Source: Novosphingobium sp. Gsoil 351
GTDB lineage: Bacteria; Pseudomonadota; Alphaproteobacteria; Sphingomonadales; Sphingomonadaceae
Length of the DNA stretch: 64,000 nucleotides
Assembly: GCF_009707465.1 (NCBI RefSeq)
Contig: NZ_CP046120.1
Coordinates: 496,001 to 560,000, forward strand
Direction: 5' to 3'
Part shown: in pieces, positions 31,391 through 40,469 of the stretch
Numbering within the stretch: position 1 is the stretch's first letter
How the letters are laid out: each line of letters begins with the position of its first letter
Notes under the pieces: generated by a model
The model's input: only the letters and a program-made list of their open reading frames with translations
Database searches by the model: none
Told to the model about the DNA's origin: nothing
Made by a program: the position numbers and the translations under genes

Positions 31391-32520
31391 AGCACGACCA
31401 ACTGATCGCGATGGATCACCGCGCTGCGCGGGGCGTAGCCGAGGATTTCGGCATGTTCGGCGGATTGGCGCCCGCGTAGTCGTTCGCACTCTTCCGCGTC
31501 GTATTCGGCGAGACCGTGGGCGAGCAGATGGCCCTTGCCGTCGCGCACCGCCACTGCGTCACCCCGCGCGAACGGGCCCTCTACCGCGCTAATGCCTGCT
31601 GCAAGCAGGCTGCTGCCCCTGGCCAACGCCCGGGCCGCTCCGTCATCCACCACCACAGCGCCCTTCAGCCGCAGCCGACCGCCCAGCCACGCCTTGCGCG
31701 CCGGATCGCGGCGGCGGGGGAGGAACAGCGTGCCCGACCCTTTGGCCAGCGCGCTGGCCAGCGGCGCGTTCGACTTGCCTCCCACGATGGCCATCGCGAT
31801 GCCCGCGCGCTCGGCGATCTCGGCGGCCTGCAGCTTGGAAGTCATTCCCCCCGAGCCTACGCCCGAACCGGAGGCGCCGTCGGCCATGGCGAGGACTTCA
31901 GGCGTAACCCCACGCACCAGTTTCAGCATCTGCGCGTCGCCGCGCCGGGGGTTGCGGTCGTACAGGCCATCGACGTCGCTTAGCAGCAGCAGCCCGCTCG
32001 CTCCCGCCGCCTGAGCAACCCGCGCTGCCAGCCGATCGTTGTCGCCGAAGCGGATTTCGTGGGTCGCGACCGAATCGTTCTCGTTGATCACCGGGATCGC
32101 GCCTGCCGCCAGCAGGCGGCCGAGCGTGGCGGTGGCGTTGAGGTAGCGGCGACGATCTTCGAGATCGTCGAGCGTGAGGAGGATCTGCGCGGCGGTGATG
32201 CCGTGCCCAGCAAGCAGTTCGGCCCACAGCCCGGCCAGCGCGATCTGCCCGACCGAGGCCGCCGCCTGCGCATCGGCGAGGCTGCCACGTCCGCCCTTGG
32301 TCAGGCCGAGTTTGCGCGCGCCCAGCGCGATCGCGCCCGAGCTGACCACGATAACCTGCTGGCCCCGGGCATGCGCCGCTGCGAGTTCGCCGACCAGCGT
32401 CTCCAGCCATGCCCTCCGCGCCGCGCCGTCTTCGCCGACAAGCAGCGCTGAGCCGACCTTGACCACGATCCGCGGGCAGGCATCGGCATCGGTGAAATCG
32501 GCGAGCGTCGCGACGGGCAT
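31387..32520 (-). CDS. proB: Glutamate 5-kinase
   Basis: ProB of 377 residues with an amino acid kinase domain (RIVVKVGSALLVG, VVSSGAIALGARKLGL, INENDSVATHEIRFGDNDRLAARVA in part, LLLSDVDGLYDRNPR, GSGVGSGGMTSKLQAAEIAERAG in part). A C-terminal PUA domain follows (about 275-365, KGAVVVDDGAARAL, GDAVAVRDGKGHLLAHGLAEY). It catalyses the ATP-dependent first step of proline synthesis and is normally feedback-inhibited by proline. proA is not adjacent. The gene starts at ATG 32520. Confidence 0.96.
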   Translation of the reverse strand: MPVATLADFTDADACPRIVVKVGSALLVGEDGAARRAWLETLVGELAAAHARGQQVIVVSSGAIALGARKLGLTKGGRGSLADAQAAASVGQIALAGLWAELLAGHGITAAQILLTLDDLEDRRRYLNATATLGRLLAAGAIPVINENDSVATHEIRFGDNDRLAARVAQAAGASGLLLLSDVDGLYDRNPRRGDAQMLKLVRGVTPEVLAMADGASGSGVGSGGMTSKLQAAEIAERAGIAMAIVGGKSNAPLASALAKGSGTLFLPRRRDPARKAWLGGRLRLKGAVVVDDGAARALARGSSLLAAGISAVEGPFARGDAVAVRDGKGHLLAHGLAEYDAEECERLRGRQSAEHAEILGYAPRSAVIHRDQLVVL

Positions 32521-32626
32521 GGTGGGGGCGCTTAGCGGGGTGGCGACTGGTTTGGAACCCTACCCGAACACACCCCCAGCCCCGCTCTGATCGAGCAGGC
32601 GGTCAGCCTTTATCCGATAACCTCAG

Positions 32627-33019
32627 TTACGGACAGCGGCTATCACGCTGCGGCGGCGAACTTCCGCGGGTCTGCCAGCTTCCGTCGGGGGCCTGATACT
32701 TTTCGCCCGGCTGGGTGTTGAGGATCAACTGGCAGCCACTCGACAGCGCATATTCCTCGACGGTGGCGTTGTTGGCCTGCGCCTTGGCGGCGTAGGCCGC
32801 CTTGCGCTTTATGTTGAGGTCGTCGACCATCGCCCGCAACGCCGCGCCGGGCGTGACGACGAAGCCGAGATAGCCGTCCAGCTTCTCACCGATTTGACCT
32901 GAGGCGCGCGCGGCGGCGTAGGCCGGATCGCGACCCTGGGCCATCACAGCCACCGGTGCAGCGACCAGCGCCACGCCGCTAAGGGTGAGCATCAGCTTCG
33001 AGAGGAACTGGGCAGTCAT
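32627..33019 (-). CDS. ydbL: YdbL family periplasmic protein (DUF1318)
   Basis: A 130-residue protein from ATG 33019 with a cleavable signal peptide (LSGVALVAAPVAVMAQG). The DUF1318 pattern follows: DPAYAAARASGQIGEKLDGYLG, LRAMVDDLNIKRKAAYAAKAQ, VEEYALSSGCQLILNTQPGEKYQAPDGSW in part. In E. coli ydbL is encoded with ynbE and ydbH and acts as a periplasmic helper that modulates YdbH-YnbE assembly. Here it is the third gene of the same operon order, 2 nt after ynbE. The frame extends upstream of 33019, but that would place coding sequence antiparallel to the lipoprotein signal and is not supported. Confidence 0.88.
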   Translation of the reverse strand: MTAQFLSKLMLTLSGVALVAAPVAVMAQGRDPAYAAARASGQIGEKLDGYLGFVVTPGAALRAMVDDLNIKRKAAYAAKAQANNATVEEYALSSGCQLILNTQPGEKYQAPDGSWQTRGSSPPQRDSRCP

Positions 33020-33021
33020 GG

Positions 33022-33276
33022 TCAGAAAATCCCCGGATTGTCCTTGATCGTGTTCTTGGCATCTTCCGCTAGGCGGTAGACCACCTCCTGGCGAATGTTG
33101 ATGTTGAGCTCGATGACGATGGGCTTGTCCGGTGCCTTTACCGAAACACAAGCCGACAGCGCCATCGCTCCCGCCATCGACGACACGGCGATCACGCGTC
33201 GCCATAAACTCGTTTCCCCCACCATGCGGCCGATTTTTGCAGCCTTGCTGCGGTGGGTCAATCGCGGGGTGATCAT
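33022..33276 (-). CDS. ynbE: YnbE family outer-membrane lipoprotein
   Basis: A small lipoprotein of 84 residues from ATG 33276, which overlaps the ydbH stop (ATGA); ATG 33225 would give a more ordinary 67-residue product. The lipobox MALSAC is followed by a short domain (DKPIVIELNINIRQEVVYRLAEDAKNTIKDNPGIF in part), the part that in E. coli YnbE forms stacked beta-strands extending the YdbH groove to the outer membrane. It is the second gene of the ydbH-ynbE-ydbL operon. Confidence 0.88.
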   Translation of the reverse strand: MITPRLTHRSKAAKIGRMVGETSLWRRVIAVSSMAGAMALSACVSVKAPDKPIVIELNINIRQEVVYRLAEDAKNTIKDNPGIF

Positions 33277-36200
33277 GGCACTCTCTCGCTTTCGCTGGGC
33301 TGAATGTTTGGTTGTGGCGGCGTAGGGGATGGGCGCGCGATGGCTCGGCCCTCCTCGTCGATCAGACCAATCGTGCGCGGGTCCTTGACGAAGGCGGGGT
33401 CGTACAGGGCCTTGAAGCTGGTGATGAGCTGATAGAACGGCGCGCGGATGTTAACCCGCATCTCGATCGGCAGGTCGGCGACCGCGCGGGTCAGGATGTT
33501 GCGCTTGGCTCCTGCCCCCTGCTTGACCCCGCTGAACCGCACGTTGGTGACAATCTCGCCCTCCAGGTTGCCATTGAGCGCAATGTCCATCGTCTTGTAA
33601 TCGAGGCTGCGCAGCGTCTGGAAGGCGAAGTTGGCCATCGTCGAGAGGTCGCGATAAGTCAGCTCACCGATGTACGATACGTTGCCTCCCGGCGGACGCG
33701 ATTTGAGGAAGCCGTTGACGATCCGCCCGCTGCCGGGTGTCGATTGGGCGGCCTGGGCCCCTTGCTCGGTCCCGATCCCAAGCACCGTCCCGACCGCTGC
33801 GGCAACCTGCTCGCCCGGGTTGGCGGCGGCGAAGACCAGCGGCAGTTCACCGTCGAAGGTGCCCGAGGCGCTGAGGTTGCCCAACCCCATGCGCTCGACA
33901 AAGCGAGCGGCATCCAGCCCTTCGATCACAAGAGTATACTTGCGCGGTTCCGAAACGCCGAGGTTAAGCGTGGTCGGGGCCAAGCTCAGACGTCCGCCAA
34001 GGAACGGCCAGCTAGCGCTCTTGACCAGCAGCCGCGTACCGTTGAGCTCGAATCGCATCACCCCTTCGGTGACCTCGATTCCCGGATTTAGCGCGGCGAT
34101 CCGGAGCTCCTGGTCTGGCGCAGTGACGAGGCCGATCAGATCGGTGAACTCGACCGTTCCCGACAATCCCTGGACCGGGCCGAACGCGGCGGCGAAATCG
34201 AGCTTGTCGGTGGAGAAGCGCCCACGGCTGGTCACACCCGACGGCGACCAATCGATCGCGCCGCGACCGGTGATCGTGCCCTTGGCATTTGCGATGATGC
34301 CCAGCGCGAGGCGCGAGATGTCGGCGGGCTGGAGCCGGTCGTCGAACAGCAGGCCGTTCATCGCCAGATCGGCGTGGCCGCGCGCGTTGGCCAGGTCGTG
34401 GCGGATCGTCACTTGCGCCACTTCGCGGTCGGTCGCCGGCTGCCGCAGCGTCGCGGCGGCATCGATCCGGTTGGCGAAGAGCGTCAACCTGGCGTATCGC
34501 GCCACCAGCGGGGCGAACCGCGGTGGATCGGCACGGTCGCTGACCCGGAGCGTGGCCTGGTCGATGGTCAGGCGGTTGTTCGCATAGCGCCAGCGCCCGG
34601 TTGCGTCGGTAACGTCGAGCGGCGTCGCGGCAAGGCGCACGTCCGCTCCGGAAAAGCTCCCGGCGATTTCCTTGCCGACCCGCGCCGACAGGTTCGAGAT
34701 GCGGAATCGCGAGGCCGTCGCCGCCGGGCCGAGCGCGACGTCGACGCTGGCGGCGCTAACATTGCCCGGATAGGCAAAGCCGACCGGACCGCTGGCAACG
34801 CGGATCGGCGTCTCGCCCAGCCGCCCCGCCAGATCGAGCGAGGGCGCCCCCGCGGCGATGCTCAAAGCGCCCCCGGCGTAGCGCACGATTGGCCGACCGC
34901 GCTGCGGACAAAGCGTCAGCCCGCGCCGCTCCAGCGTCAGGCTGGCGAAGGTTAAGCTGTCGAAGGCAACCGGGGTGCAGCGGCGCAGCAGCGCCAGCGC
35001 GCCATCCGCACCCACCGAGCCATCGATCGGCACCACCAAATTCTGCGCGAATCCGCCCGGCAACGCCCCGCTCGCCCGCGCCTCTCCGAAGAAGCCGAGC
35101 GAGCCGTCGCCTGCCTGAGCGATCGCCAGCCGCGGCAAGGCCAACGCCGACGATCCGGCACGATATTCGGCCATCGCCATCCGGAACACCGCGCGGCCGT
35201 TGGTGCGCTCCATCCGCCCCGCGATCCGCGGCAATCCCGGTCCGCCCGTGGAGAAGTTGCCCATCAGGCGCGGCACCCGTGCTCCGCCCGAGCTCAGCGA
35301 GAACCGCGACAACGCCGCTAGCGTCGTCCCGCTCCCGCCGATCAGGCTCGCCTGTGGCACAACCAGCGTGGTGAGCGCACCAGCCTTGCGAATGTCTACT
35401 TCGGCAAGCAGCCGTCCGCCGCGCGCTTCGCGTAGCAACGCGGCGCGCAGCTGCCCCAGCAAAGGGGCGAAGAGAGTATCAGCTGTGCTCGCCCGCGCAC
35501 GTTCCAGAGCCGCCTCGAAACCGGTGCCGAGTCGGACCCCGTTGCCTTCGATACGGCCCTGGTATTCGAGCTTTGCCAACCCCTCGCGAGCGCGCAGCGT
35601 GCCAGCGGTCGCCAGCCGCCCGAAACCGGCCTGCGGCGTCGCGACCGCGGCCAGCCCGCCGTCGAGCTTCACTGTCAGGTTTCCGCCGCGATATGCGAAC
35701 TGCGCCGCGGTATCCGCGGCAGCGGCACGATAGCCAGCAAACGCCAACCGTCCCGCGATTAGCTTGGCACGCCCCTCCGCCCCAGCCAGTCCCTTGTCGA
35801 GCGTAGTGTCGATCTGCATCGCCGCGTTTTCGAGCGAGACGCGCTGTGCCGGACAGTTCAGCGGCCCGGTCCGCAGCGGCCCGACCAGCCGCGGCCGCTC
35901 GGCCGCGATCCGGATCGTGCCGTAATAACTGGCCCGCTGCGCGGAGCAGCCGAGCCCGGCAAGGTTCGGTGCGGCCACGGCGACGATCCCGGCAAACCCG
36001 TCGTTGAGCCGTCCCGCGCCTTCGGTCTTGATTCCCAGCGCGCCGTAATCGGTTTCGAGCAACGCCCGCCCGTCGGCGATCTTGATGTCGAGACGGGGTA
36101 GCTCGAATGCCTTCTTGGTGCCGGTGAAGAGGAGCCGATCGAGCGAACCGAAGCTGAGCTTGCCATTACGGTAGGTGCCGTAGAGACGTGGCTCGACCAG

Positions 36201-36572
36201 CGTCATCCGTCCGATCCCGGGAAAGCCGAGGCGGTAGACCAGCTCGACTTCGGCGCGCTTGACGGTGAGATCAGGACGCTGCGGGTTGCCGACCACGATG
36301 TCCGCCAACACCTGCCGCCGCGCGCCGATCCGCTCGATGCGATAGGTCGCGGGAATTCCCCGGCTCTTGAGTTCGCCGCCGATGACGGCGTCGGCGATCC
36401 GTTCGCGCTGCGTCCACACGATCGCGAAGGCCAACGCCACTACCAGCGCAAGAATTGCCAGCGCCTTGGCCAGCCGCCCAAAGCGACGTTCGCGCTGGCG
36501 CGGCGTTTCGTCGGACGGTGCGCTTTCGAGGGTCGCTTCGAGTTCGGCGCCGAGGGATTCGTCTTCCGCCAT
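33273..36572 (-). CDS. ydbH: YdbH family AsmA-like intermembrane phospholipid transport protein
   Basis: A 1099-residue protein with one N-terminal membrane anchor ([20 protein letters not shown]) after an acidic cytoplasmic tail. About 1000 residues of repetitive beta-strand sequence follow, typical of AsmA-like bridges. The C-terminal region ([28 protein letters not shown] in part) is the YdbH dicarboxylate-transport-like domain. In E. coli YdbH is one of three redundant bridges (with TamB and YhdP) that move phospholipid to the outer membrane. The last ~30 residues are Pro-rich. It leads an operon with ynbE and ydbL and is divergent from radC. Confidence 0.9.
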   Translation of the reverse strand: MAEDESLGAELEATLESAPSDETPRQRERRFGRLAKALAILALVVALAFAIVWTQRERIADAVIGGELKSRGIPATYRIERIGARRQVLADIVVGNPQRPDLTVKRAEVELVYRLGFPGIGRMTLVEPRLYGTYRNGKLSFGSLDRLLFTGTKKAFELPRLDIKIADGRALLETDYGALGIKTEGAGRLNDGFAGIVAVAAPNLAGLGCSAQRASYYGTIRIAAERPRLVGPLRTGPLNCPAQRVSLENAAMQIDTTLDKGLAGAEGRAKLIAGRLAFAGYRAAAADTAAQFAYRGGNLTVKLDGGLAAVATPQAGFGRLATAGTLRAREGLAKLEYQGRIEGNGVRLGTGFEAALERARASTADTLFAPLLGQLRAALLREARGGRLLAEVDIRKAGALTTLVVPQASLIGGSGTTLAALSRFSLSSGGARVPRLMGNFSTGGPGLPRIAGRMERTNGRAVFRMAMAEYRAGSSALALPRLAIAQAGDGSLGFFGEARASGALPGGFAQNLVVPIDGSVGADGALALLRRCTPVAFDSLTFASLTLERRGLTLCPQRGRPIVRYAGGALSIAAGAPSLDLAGRLGETPIRVASGPVGFAYPGNVSAASVDVALGPAATASRFRISNLSARVGKEIAGSFSGADVRLAATPLDVTDATGRWRYANNRLTIDQATLRVSDRADPPRFAPLVARYARLTLFANRIDAAATLRQPATDREVAQVTIRHDLANARGHADLAMNGLLFDDRLQPADISRLALGIIANAKGTITGRGAIDWSPSGVTSRGRFSTDKLDFAAAFGPVQGLSGTVEFTDLIGLVTAPDQELRIAALNPGIEVTEGVMRFELNGTRLLVKSASWPFLGGRLSLAPTTLNLGVSEPRKYTLVIEGLDAARFVERMGLGNLSASGTFDGELPLVFAAANPGEQVAAAVGTVLGIGTEQGAQAAQSTPGSGRIVNGFLKSRPPGGNVSYIGELTYRDLSTMANFAFQTLRSLDYKTMDIALNGNLEGEIVTNVRFSGVKQGAGAKRNILTRAVADLPIEMRVNIRAPFYQLITSFKALYDPAFVKDPRTIGLIDEEGRAIARPSPTPPQPNIQPSESERVP

Positions 36573-36641
36573 CCGCCCCTACACTTGCAAGCCCTGGCGC
36601 GGTCGCGCAATGCTCCGGTTTCCAACGCACGAGTAGGGACG

Positions 36642-37387
36642 ATGGTTGCACGCGGGCTGAACGAGGGCGACGAGGCCGGATTGTTCGCCGCGGAGGAGCC
36701 AGCCGCCGCGTCCGCTGCCAACCCCGCCGCAGGCCACCGCGGCCGCCTGCGCAAGCGGGTGCTCGAAGGCGGGATCGATGCGCTCGGCGATCACGAGGTG
36801 ATCGAGTTCCTGCTGATGGGCGCGATCCGGCGGCGCGACGTCAAACCGATCGCGCACGCGCTGCTGGCTCGTTTCGGCAGCCTGGCGGGCGTGTTCAACG
36901 CCGATCCGCGCGCGCTGATCAACCACCCGGGATGGGCGAGATCAGCGCCGCCGCGCTGCTGATCGTCGCCACCGCCACGCGGCGGCTTGCCCGCGAACAA
37001 GTGCGCGACAAGCCGGTGCTGGCGAGTTGGCGGGCGTTGATCGATTACCTGACAATCGACATGGCGCACCTCACGGTCGAGCGGGTGCGAGTGCTGTATC
37101 TCAACGTCCAGAACCATCTGATCCTCGACCACCACGTCGGCGACGGCAGCGTCGACGAGGCCGCGGTCCACCCGCGCGAGGTGATCCGCAAGGCGCTCGA
37201 CCTGGGCGCCAGCGCGCTGATCCTAGTCCACAACCACCCGTCCGGCTCGCCCGAGCCGAGCCGCGCCGACATCCAGATCACCCAGCGCATCGCCGAGGCC
37301 GGGCGGCTGCTGGGCGTGGTGGTCCACGATCATGTGATCGTCGGGCGCGAGGGGCACGTCAGCCTCAAGGCCAAAGGCCTGATCTGA
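36642..37387 (+). pseudogene. radC: RadC/JAB-domain DNA repair-like protein, disrupted by a -1 frameshift
   Basis: The N-terminal helix-hairpin-helix part ([30 protein letters not shown], ending RALINHPG) is read in one frame. The metalloprotease-like JAB domain ([17 protein letters not shown] ... HNHPSGSPEPSRADIQIT) is read in another. Adding one G to GGG at 36927-36929 joins them as [15 protein letters not shown], the normal RadC junction, giving about 248 residues. The JAMM motif H-x-H-x10-D is complete. RadC-like proteins were once linked to recombination repair, but their function is unresolved. Because the rest is well preserved, a missing base in the consensus is the likely explanation. 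Confidence 0.88.
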
Positions 37388-37447
37388 CACCGCTGGCGCG
37401 CCGGCTCCGCGCGGTCTAGGATCGACCAGGGGCCACGGAGAGATGCC

Positions 37448-37846
37448 ATGAGCGTTCGCAAAACCTTGATCGCCGCCGCCATTTTGGCCCTGACCGCCGA
37501 TGCCGCCGCCGCCCAGGCCCCCGACTACGCCCGCGCCACGGCGGTCGAAGTGGAAGTCAGGAGCTTCGCGTTCACGCCCGGGACGATCCACTTGCGCGCC
37601 GGGGTTCCGGTGCGGCTGACGATCCGGGACACCAAGGGCGGGCACAATTTCGCCGCGCCCAAGTTCTTCGCCGCCGCCCGCATCGCGCCCGAGGACGCGG
37701 CCAAGGTCCGCGGCGGGAAGATCGAGCTGGAAGGCGGGGACACGGTGACGATCCACCTGGTGCCGGCGGCGGGAACCTACAAGCTCACCTGCACGCACTT
37801 CCTCCACACCTCGTTCGGGATGAAGGGCAGTATCGTCGTCGACTGA
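37448..37846 (+). CDS. Cupredoxin-domain periplasmic protein
   Basis: A 132-residue protein with a signal peptide (LIAAAILALTADAAAAQA) and a cupredoxin beta-sandwich. Likely type-1 copper ligands are His66 (KGGHNF), Cys115, His120 and Met125 (CTHFLHTSFGM). The domain resembles plastocyanin/azurin-like proteins of the EfeO/cupredoxin_1 group, and may carry electrons or store copper in the periplasm. It stands alone between radC and a small alanine-rich gene. Confidence 0.85.
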   Translation: MSVRKTLIAAAILALTADAAAAQAPDYARATAVEVEVRSFAFTPGTIHLRAGVPVRLTIRDTKGGHNFAAPKFFAAARIAPEDAAKVRGGKIELEGGDTVTIHLVPAAGTYKLTCTHFLHTSFGMKGSIVVD

Positions 37847-37862
37847 GGGATCAGCCCCCGTT

Positions 37863-38066
37863 TCAACCTTCGGCGGCGATCCGTTCGGCGCGGGCCGCTT
37901 CGGCAACTACTCGCTGGCGCTCGACGCGTTCCATCCGGTCGGCCATTTCGCGCCAGGCGGCGGCGGAGCGCTCGGCCCGTTCGCGGACGTTGGCGAGGGT
38001 CGCATTGGCGGCCTCGGCCGCGCTTTCCTCGGCGCGGGCGATGTAGAATTCACGGGTCGTGCTCAT
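37863..38066 (-). CDS. Small Ala/Glu/Arg-rich helical protein
   Basis: A 67-residue protein (starting STTREFYIARAEESAAEA) predicted to be a single long, highly charged helix or coiled coil without membrane segments. Similar short proteins with this N-terminus occur in sphingomonads as far as I recall, but no function is known to me. It lies directly downstream of cspA on the same strand, separated by a hairpin (38093-38124). Confidence 0.65.
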   Translation of the reverse strand: MSTTREFYIARAEESAAEAANATLANVRERAERSAAAWREMADRMERVERQRVVAEAARAERIAAEG

Positions 38067-38092
38067 CGCCGGTCCTTCGCTTCAGACAAGGA

Positions 38093-38124
38093 CCGCCCGG
38101 CAGCGCAACTGCGCCGCCGGGCGG
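38093..38124 (-). terminator. Probable terminator after cspA
   Basis: A 9-bp GC stem (38093-38101 with 38116-38124) contains an inner GCGC/GCGC pairing (38103-38106, 38111-38114). It follows the cspA stop and, on the minus strand, is succeeded by TCCTTGT. It is stable but has only a weak U-tract. Confidence 0.55.
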
Positions 38125-38139
38125 GGTATTCGATCAGGC

Positions 38140-38346
38140 TCAGGCCGATTCGAGGTTCGTCGCCGACTTCTTGCCATTGCGGCCGGTCTCGACCTCGTAG
38201 GAGAGGCGCTGTTCCTTGTTGAGGGTCTGCATCCCGGCGGCCTGGACCGCGCTGATGTGGACGAAGCTGTCCTCACCGCCGCCGTCCGGCGCGATGAAAC
38301 CATAACCCTTGTCGGCGTTGAAGAACTTGACGGTGCCTACTGGCAT
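38140..38346 (-). CDS. Cold-shock domain protein, CspA family
   Basis: A 68-residue single cold-shock domain: GTVKFFNADKGYGFIAPDGG carries the RNP1 motif (KGYGFI) and DSFVHISAV the RNP2 motif. It binds single-stranded RNA/DNA and acts as an RNA chaperone. The C-terminal part has the usual LSYEVE strand plus a GRNGKKSATNLE tail. The upstream region (38347-38594, about 250 nt to the divergent small gene) is long enough for the structured 5' UTR typical of cold-shock genes, but I cannot identify a specific element. Confidence 0.95.
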   Translation of the reverse strand: MPVGTVKFFNADKGYGFIAPDGGGEDSFVHISAVQAAGMQTLNKEQRLSYEVETGRNGKKSATNLESA

Positions 38347-38594
38347 GATGCGTTCCTTTCAAAGAACGATTGATCCGCCCGCAACAGCGCGGACGGAGGA
38401 GTGCGAGAGGTCGTGTCGGTGAAAGGAAGTCGTCGGTTCGGAGCGGTTTCCCGCGCCGGGGAGGCGAAGTCAGTCATGCTTAGGACGTCAGCCGGGATGG
38501 TGTAGCACGCCGTCCGCCAAACGCCTAATTCCTCGCTTCGGCGGCCGATCCGCTCTACCCTGCGCACCAGCATCACCGCTTCGGGAGACGACCG

Positions 38595-38729
38595 ATGGCC
38601 AAGGGCCAGATGAAGAAGAGCAAGGAAGCGCGCAAGCCGAAGAAGGAAAAGCCGCCCAAGCACAACGCCAGCCAGCCCTCGCAAAAGGGCGGCGTGGTGA
38701 CCGGACTCGATAACATGAAGAAGACCTGA
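38595..38729 (+). CDS. Small Lys-rich protein (44 aa)
   Basis: ATG 38595 opens a 44-residue frame preceded by GGGAGACG. The product is very basic (13 lysines; KGQMKKSKEARKPKKEKPPK) with a GGVVTGLDNMKK tail. Homologous short proteins with this layout are common and usually unnamed in alphaproteobacteria, to my recollection. It has no membrane span or signal. It ends 7 nt before the TTG start of the YaiI gene, so they may be co-transcribed. Confidence 0.7.
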   Translation: MAKGQMKKSKEARKPKKEKPPKHNASQPSQKGGVVTGLDNMKKT

Positions 38730-38736
38730 GCGCCGC

Positions 38737-39204
38737 TTGACCAGCTTGCGCATCCTCGTCGATGCCGACGCCTGCCCGGTCAAGGACGAGGTGTACAAGG
38801 TCGCCTGGCGGCGCGCGGTCCCGGTCACCGTGGTCAGCAACCAGCGGATCCGCATCCCGGACCACCCGCTGATCGCGCGCGCGGTGGTCTCCGACGCGTT
38901 CGACGCCGCCGACGACTGGATCGCCGAGCGCGCTGATGCTGCCGCGGTGGTCATCACCGGCGACATCCTGCTGGCCGACCGCTGCCTGAAGGCCGGGGCG
39001 ACGGTGATCGCGCACAACGGCAAGCCGTTCACCCCCGCCAGCATCGGCGGAGCGATCGCCACCCGCGCGATCATGGCCGACCTGCGCGTCGGGGCAGAAG
39101 GTATGACCGGCGGCCCCGCCCCGTTCGCCAAGGCCGACCGCAGCCGCTTTCTCCAGGCGCTCGAAGAGGCGCTGGCGCGGCTGGAGCGTATCGCCCCGCG
39201 GTGA
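38737..39204 (+). CDS. YaiI/YqxD family protein (DUF188)
   Basis: A 155-residue protein with TTG start at 38737. Family signatures: LVDADACPVKDEVYKVA at the N-terminus, VVSNQRI, AADDWIAERADAAAVVITGDILLADRCLKAGA in part, and HNGKPFTPASIGGAIATRAIMADLR in part. UPF0178/DUF188 proteins adopt a PIN-like fold with conserved aspartates (D8, D10, and DIL region), suggesting a nuclease, but no function is established. The start codon is unusual, but no ATG or GTG is suitably placed. Confidence 0.9.
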   Translation: MTSLRILVDADACPVKDEVYKVAWRRAVPVTVVSNQRIRIPDHPLIARAVVSDAFDAADDWIAERADAAAVVITGDILLADRCLKAGATVIAHNGKPFTPASIGGAIATRAIMADLRVGAEGMTGGPAPFAKADRSRFLQALEEALARLERIAPR

Positions 39205-39234
39205 GCGTCCACCCGCGGAAGAAACCGCAGGCCC

Positions 39235-39270
39235 CCTGGACCACTTGGACCACTTGGACCACTGTCCAGG
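39235..39270. repeat. Three 9-bp tandem repeats flanked by short inverted repeats
   Basis: TGGACCACT occurs three times in a row (39237-39245, 39246-39254, 39255-39263). The array is bounded by CCTGGAC (39235-39241) and its reverse complement GTCCAGG (39264-39270), so it can fold into a stem. It lies in the roughly 190-nt non-coding gap after the YaiI gene and before the convergent zinc-ribbon gene (39397). No coding frame there is convincing. Confidence 0.85.
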
Positions 39271-39396
39271 GTAAAATTATTTCCTTTGATCCGCGGGTCC
39301 TTAACGGCTGGCGGCAGCGCGGATCGCGTCGGTCGCATGCGACAGGATGGACCAGATTTCGGCGATGTAGGAAAGCAAAAGCGGCGGCGCGGGCGT

Positions 39397-39705
39397 TCAC
39401 TCGCGGTCGTCGGACGGCTCCAACCGCGTCACCCACATCGGATCGCCGTCCGCAGACAGTTCGATGTCGGGCGACGGCACCATGTCGTCCCCGGTCTCGA
39501 TCCACCCCCGCCCGTCGCACTTGGGGCACATGCATCGCTTGGACCGCTGGCTGACCAGATCGTATTCGCAATTCCATTGGCCATGACCCGCGCAGACCGG
39601 GCAGACCGCATCGAAATCCCCCGACCGCGGCTGGAGCGGGATGCCGTCGAGCGCGTGGGGGTCGAGCGGATTGGCGCAGGTGACGATGCGGGATTCGTGG
39701 GGCAT
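39397..39705 (-). CDS. Small zinc-ribbon protein with two CxxC pairs
   Basis: A protein of 102 residues from ATG 39705. Two knuckles, CPVCAGHGQW and CPKCDGRGW, spaced by about 20 residues resemble the CxxCxGxG repeats of DnaJ-type zinc centres; a further Cys precedes them (TCANPLD). The C-terminus is acidic (IELSADGDPMWVTRLEPSDDRE in part). I recognise no named family and infer zinc binding only. The upstream extension of the frame to 39768 is less likely to be translated. Confidence 0.65.
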   Translation of the reverse strand: MPHESRIVTCANPLDPHALDGIPLQPRSGDFDAVCPVCAGHGQWNCEYDLVSQRSKRCMCPKCDGRGWIETGDDMVPSPDIELSADGDPMWVTRLEPSDDRE

Positions 39706-39822
39706 GGGTGGGGCTTCAAGACCAAACGGGGCGATCGCCGCGATAGGCCACGCGAGAGGCGTGCGCAAACGTGCGGAGTTGCGGACGGTGTCTGAAGGGT
39801 CCGCTGGCGCCGCTGGCCCGGG

Positions 39823-40215
39823 TCATCGCGCATCGCCCAGATGGGCGCGGAACCAGTCGGCCAGCTCGTCCTCCGCCAGTTCGCCCGCGGCGAGGGCGAG
39901 GATCGCGACCACCAGCTCGGCGTCGCTGGCGTCAAGGCCGTAGCCGTTGAGCGCCAGAAAGGTTTCGCCGATCACCGCCGCGGTGCGCCTATTGCCGTCG
40001 ACGAACGGGTGATTGCGGGCGATCCCGAAGGCATAGGCGGCGGCAAACGCCGCCGCGTCGGGCTCGCCATAGTCGGCCAGATTGCGCGACCGCGCCATCG
40101 CGCTTTCGAGCAACCCGAGATCGCGCACCCCCTCGCCCCCGCCATGCTCGGCAAGCTGCTCGGCATGCGCCGCCAGCGCCACCTCGATGGCGATCCAGAC
40201 CCAATGGCCGGACAT
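39823..40215 (-). CDS. doc: Doc-type toxin (Fic/Doc fold) of a toxin-antitoxin pair
   Basis: A 130-residue Fic-fold protein. The active-site loop is HPFVDGNRRTAAV (69-81), the HxFx[D/E]GN[K/R]R motif of the family. Doc toxins phosphorylate EF-Tu and so stop translation. LAEHGGGEGVRDLGLLESAMARS is the usual Doc N-terminal helix set. The partner gene upstream encodes an AbrB/MazE-type antitoxin, 21 nt away. The K-to-R change in the anion-binding loop (GNRR for GNKR) is common in the family. Confidence 0.9.
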   Translation of the reverse strand: MSGHWVWIAIEVALAAHAEQLAEHGGGEGVRDLGLLESAMARSRNLADYGEPDAAAFAAAYAFGIARNHPFVDGNRRTAAVIGETFLALNGYGLDASDAELVVAILALAAGELAEDELADWFRAHLGDAR

Positions 40216-40236
40216 GTTACTTGGCGAGTTCGTCCG

Positions 40237-40464
40237 TCACTTTGCGAGTTCGCGCAGCGCGCTTTTGCGCCGCGCCATTACCTCACGCGCGGCGGCCATC
40301 TGCGCCTCGAAGTCGGGCTCGGCCGCCGACAGCTCGATCCCGCGCGGCGTGGTCACGACCGACAGCGTGCCCCCCACCTCGGCGTTGAGATGCGCGAGCA
40401 ACTCGCGCGGGAGGACGATCCCGGCGGAATTGCCGATGCGGGTGATTTTGAGAGACTTGTTCAT
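40237..40464 (-). CDS. AbrB/MazE-family antitoxin
   Basis: A 75-residue protein from ATG 40464. The N-terminal swapped-hairpin DNA-binding domain (SLKITRIGNSAGIVLPRELLAHLNAEVGGTLSVV in part) is followed by a C-terminal helix (ALREL) that would bind the toxin. Upstream in-frame residues to 40494 would remove the palindrome from the promoter and are not supported. It is the first gene of the antitoxin-toxin pair. A perfect palindrome, CGTTATAACG (40470-40479), lies just before the start and is the likely autoregulatory operator. Confidence 0.88.
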   Translation of the reverse strand: MNKSLKITRIGNSAGIVLPRELLAHLNAEVGGTLSVVTTPRGIELSAAEPDFEAQMAAAREVMARRKSALRELAK

Positions 40465-40469
40465 ACGGA

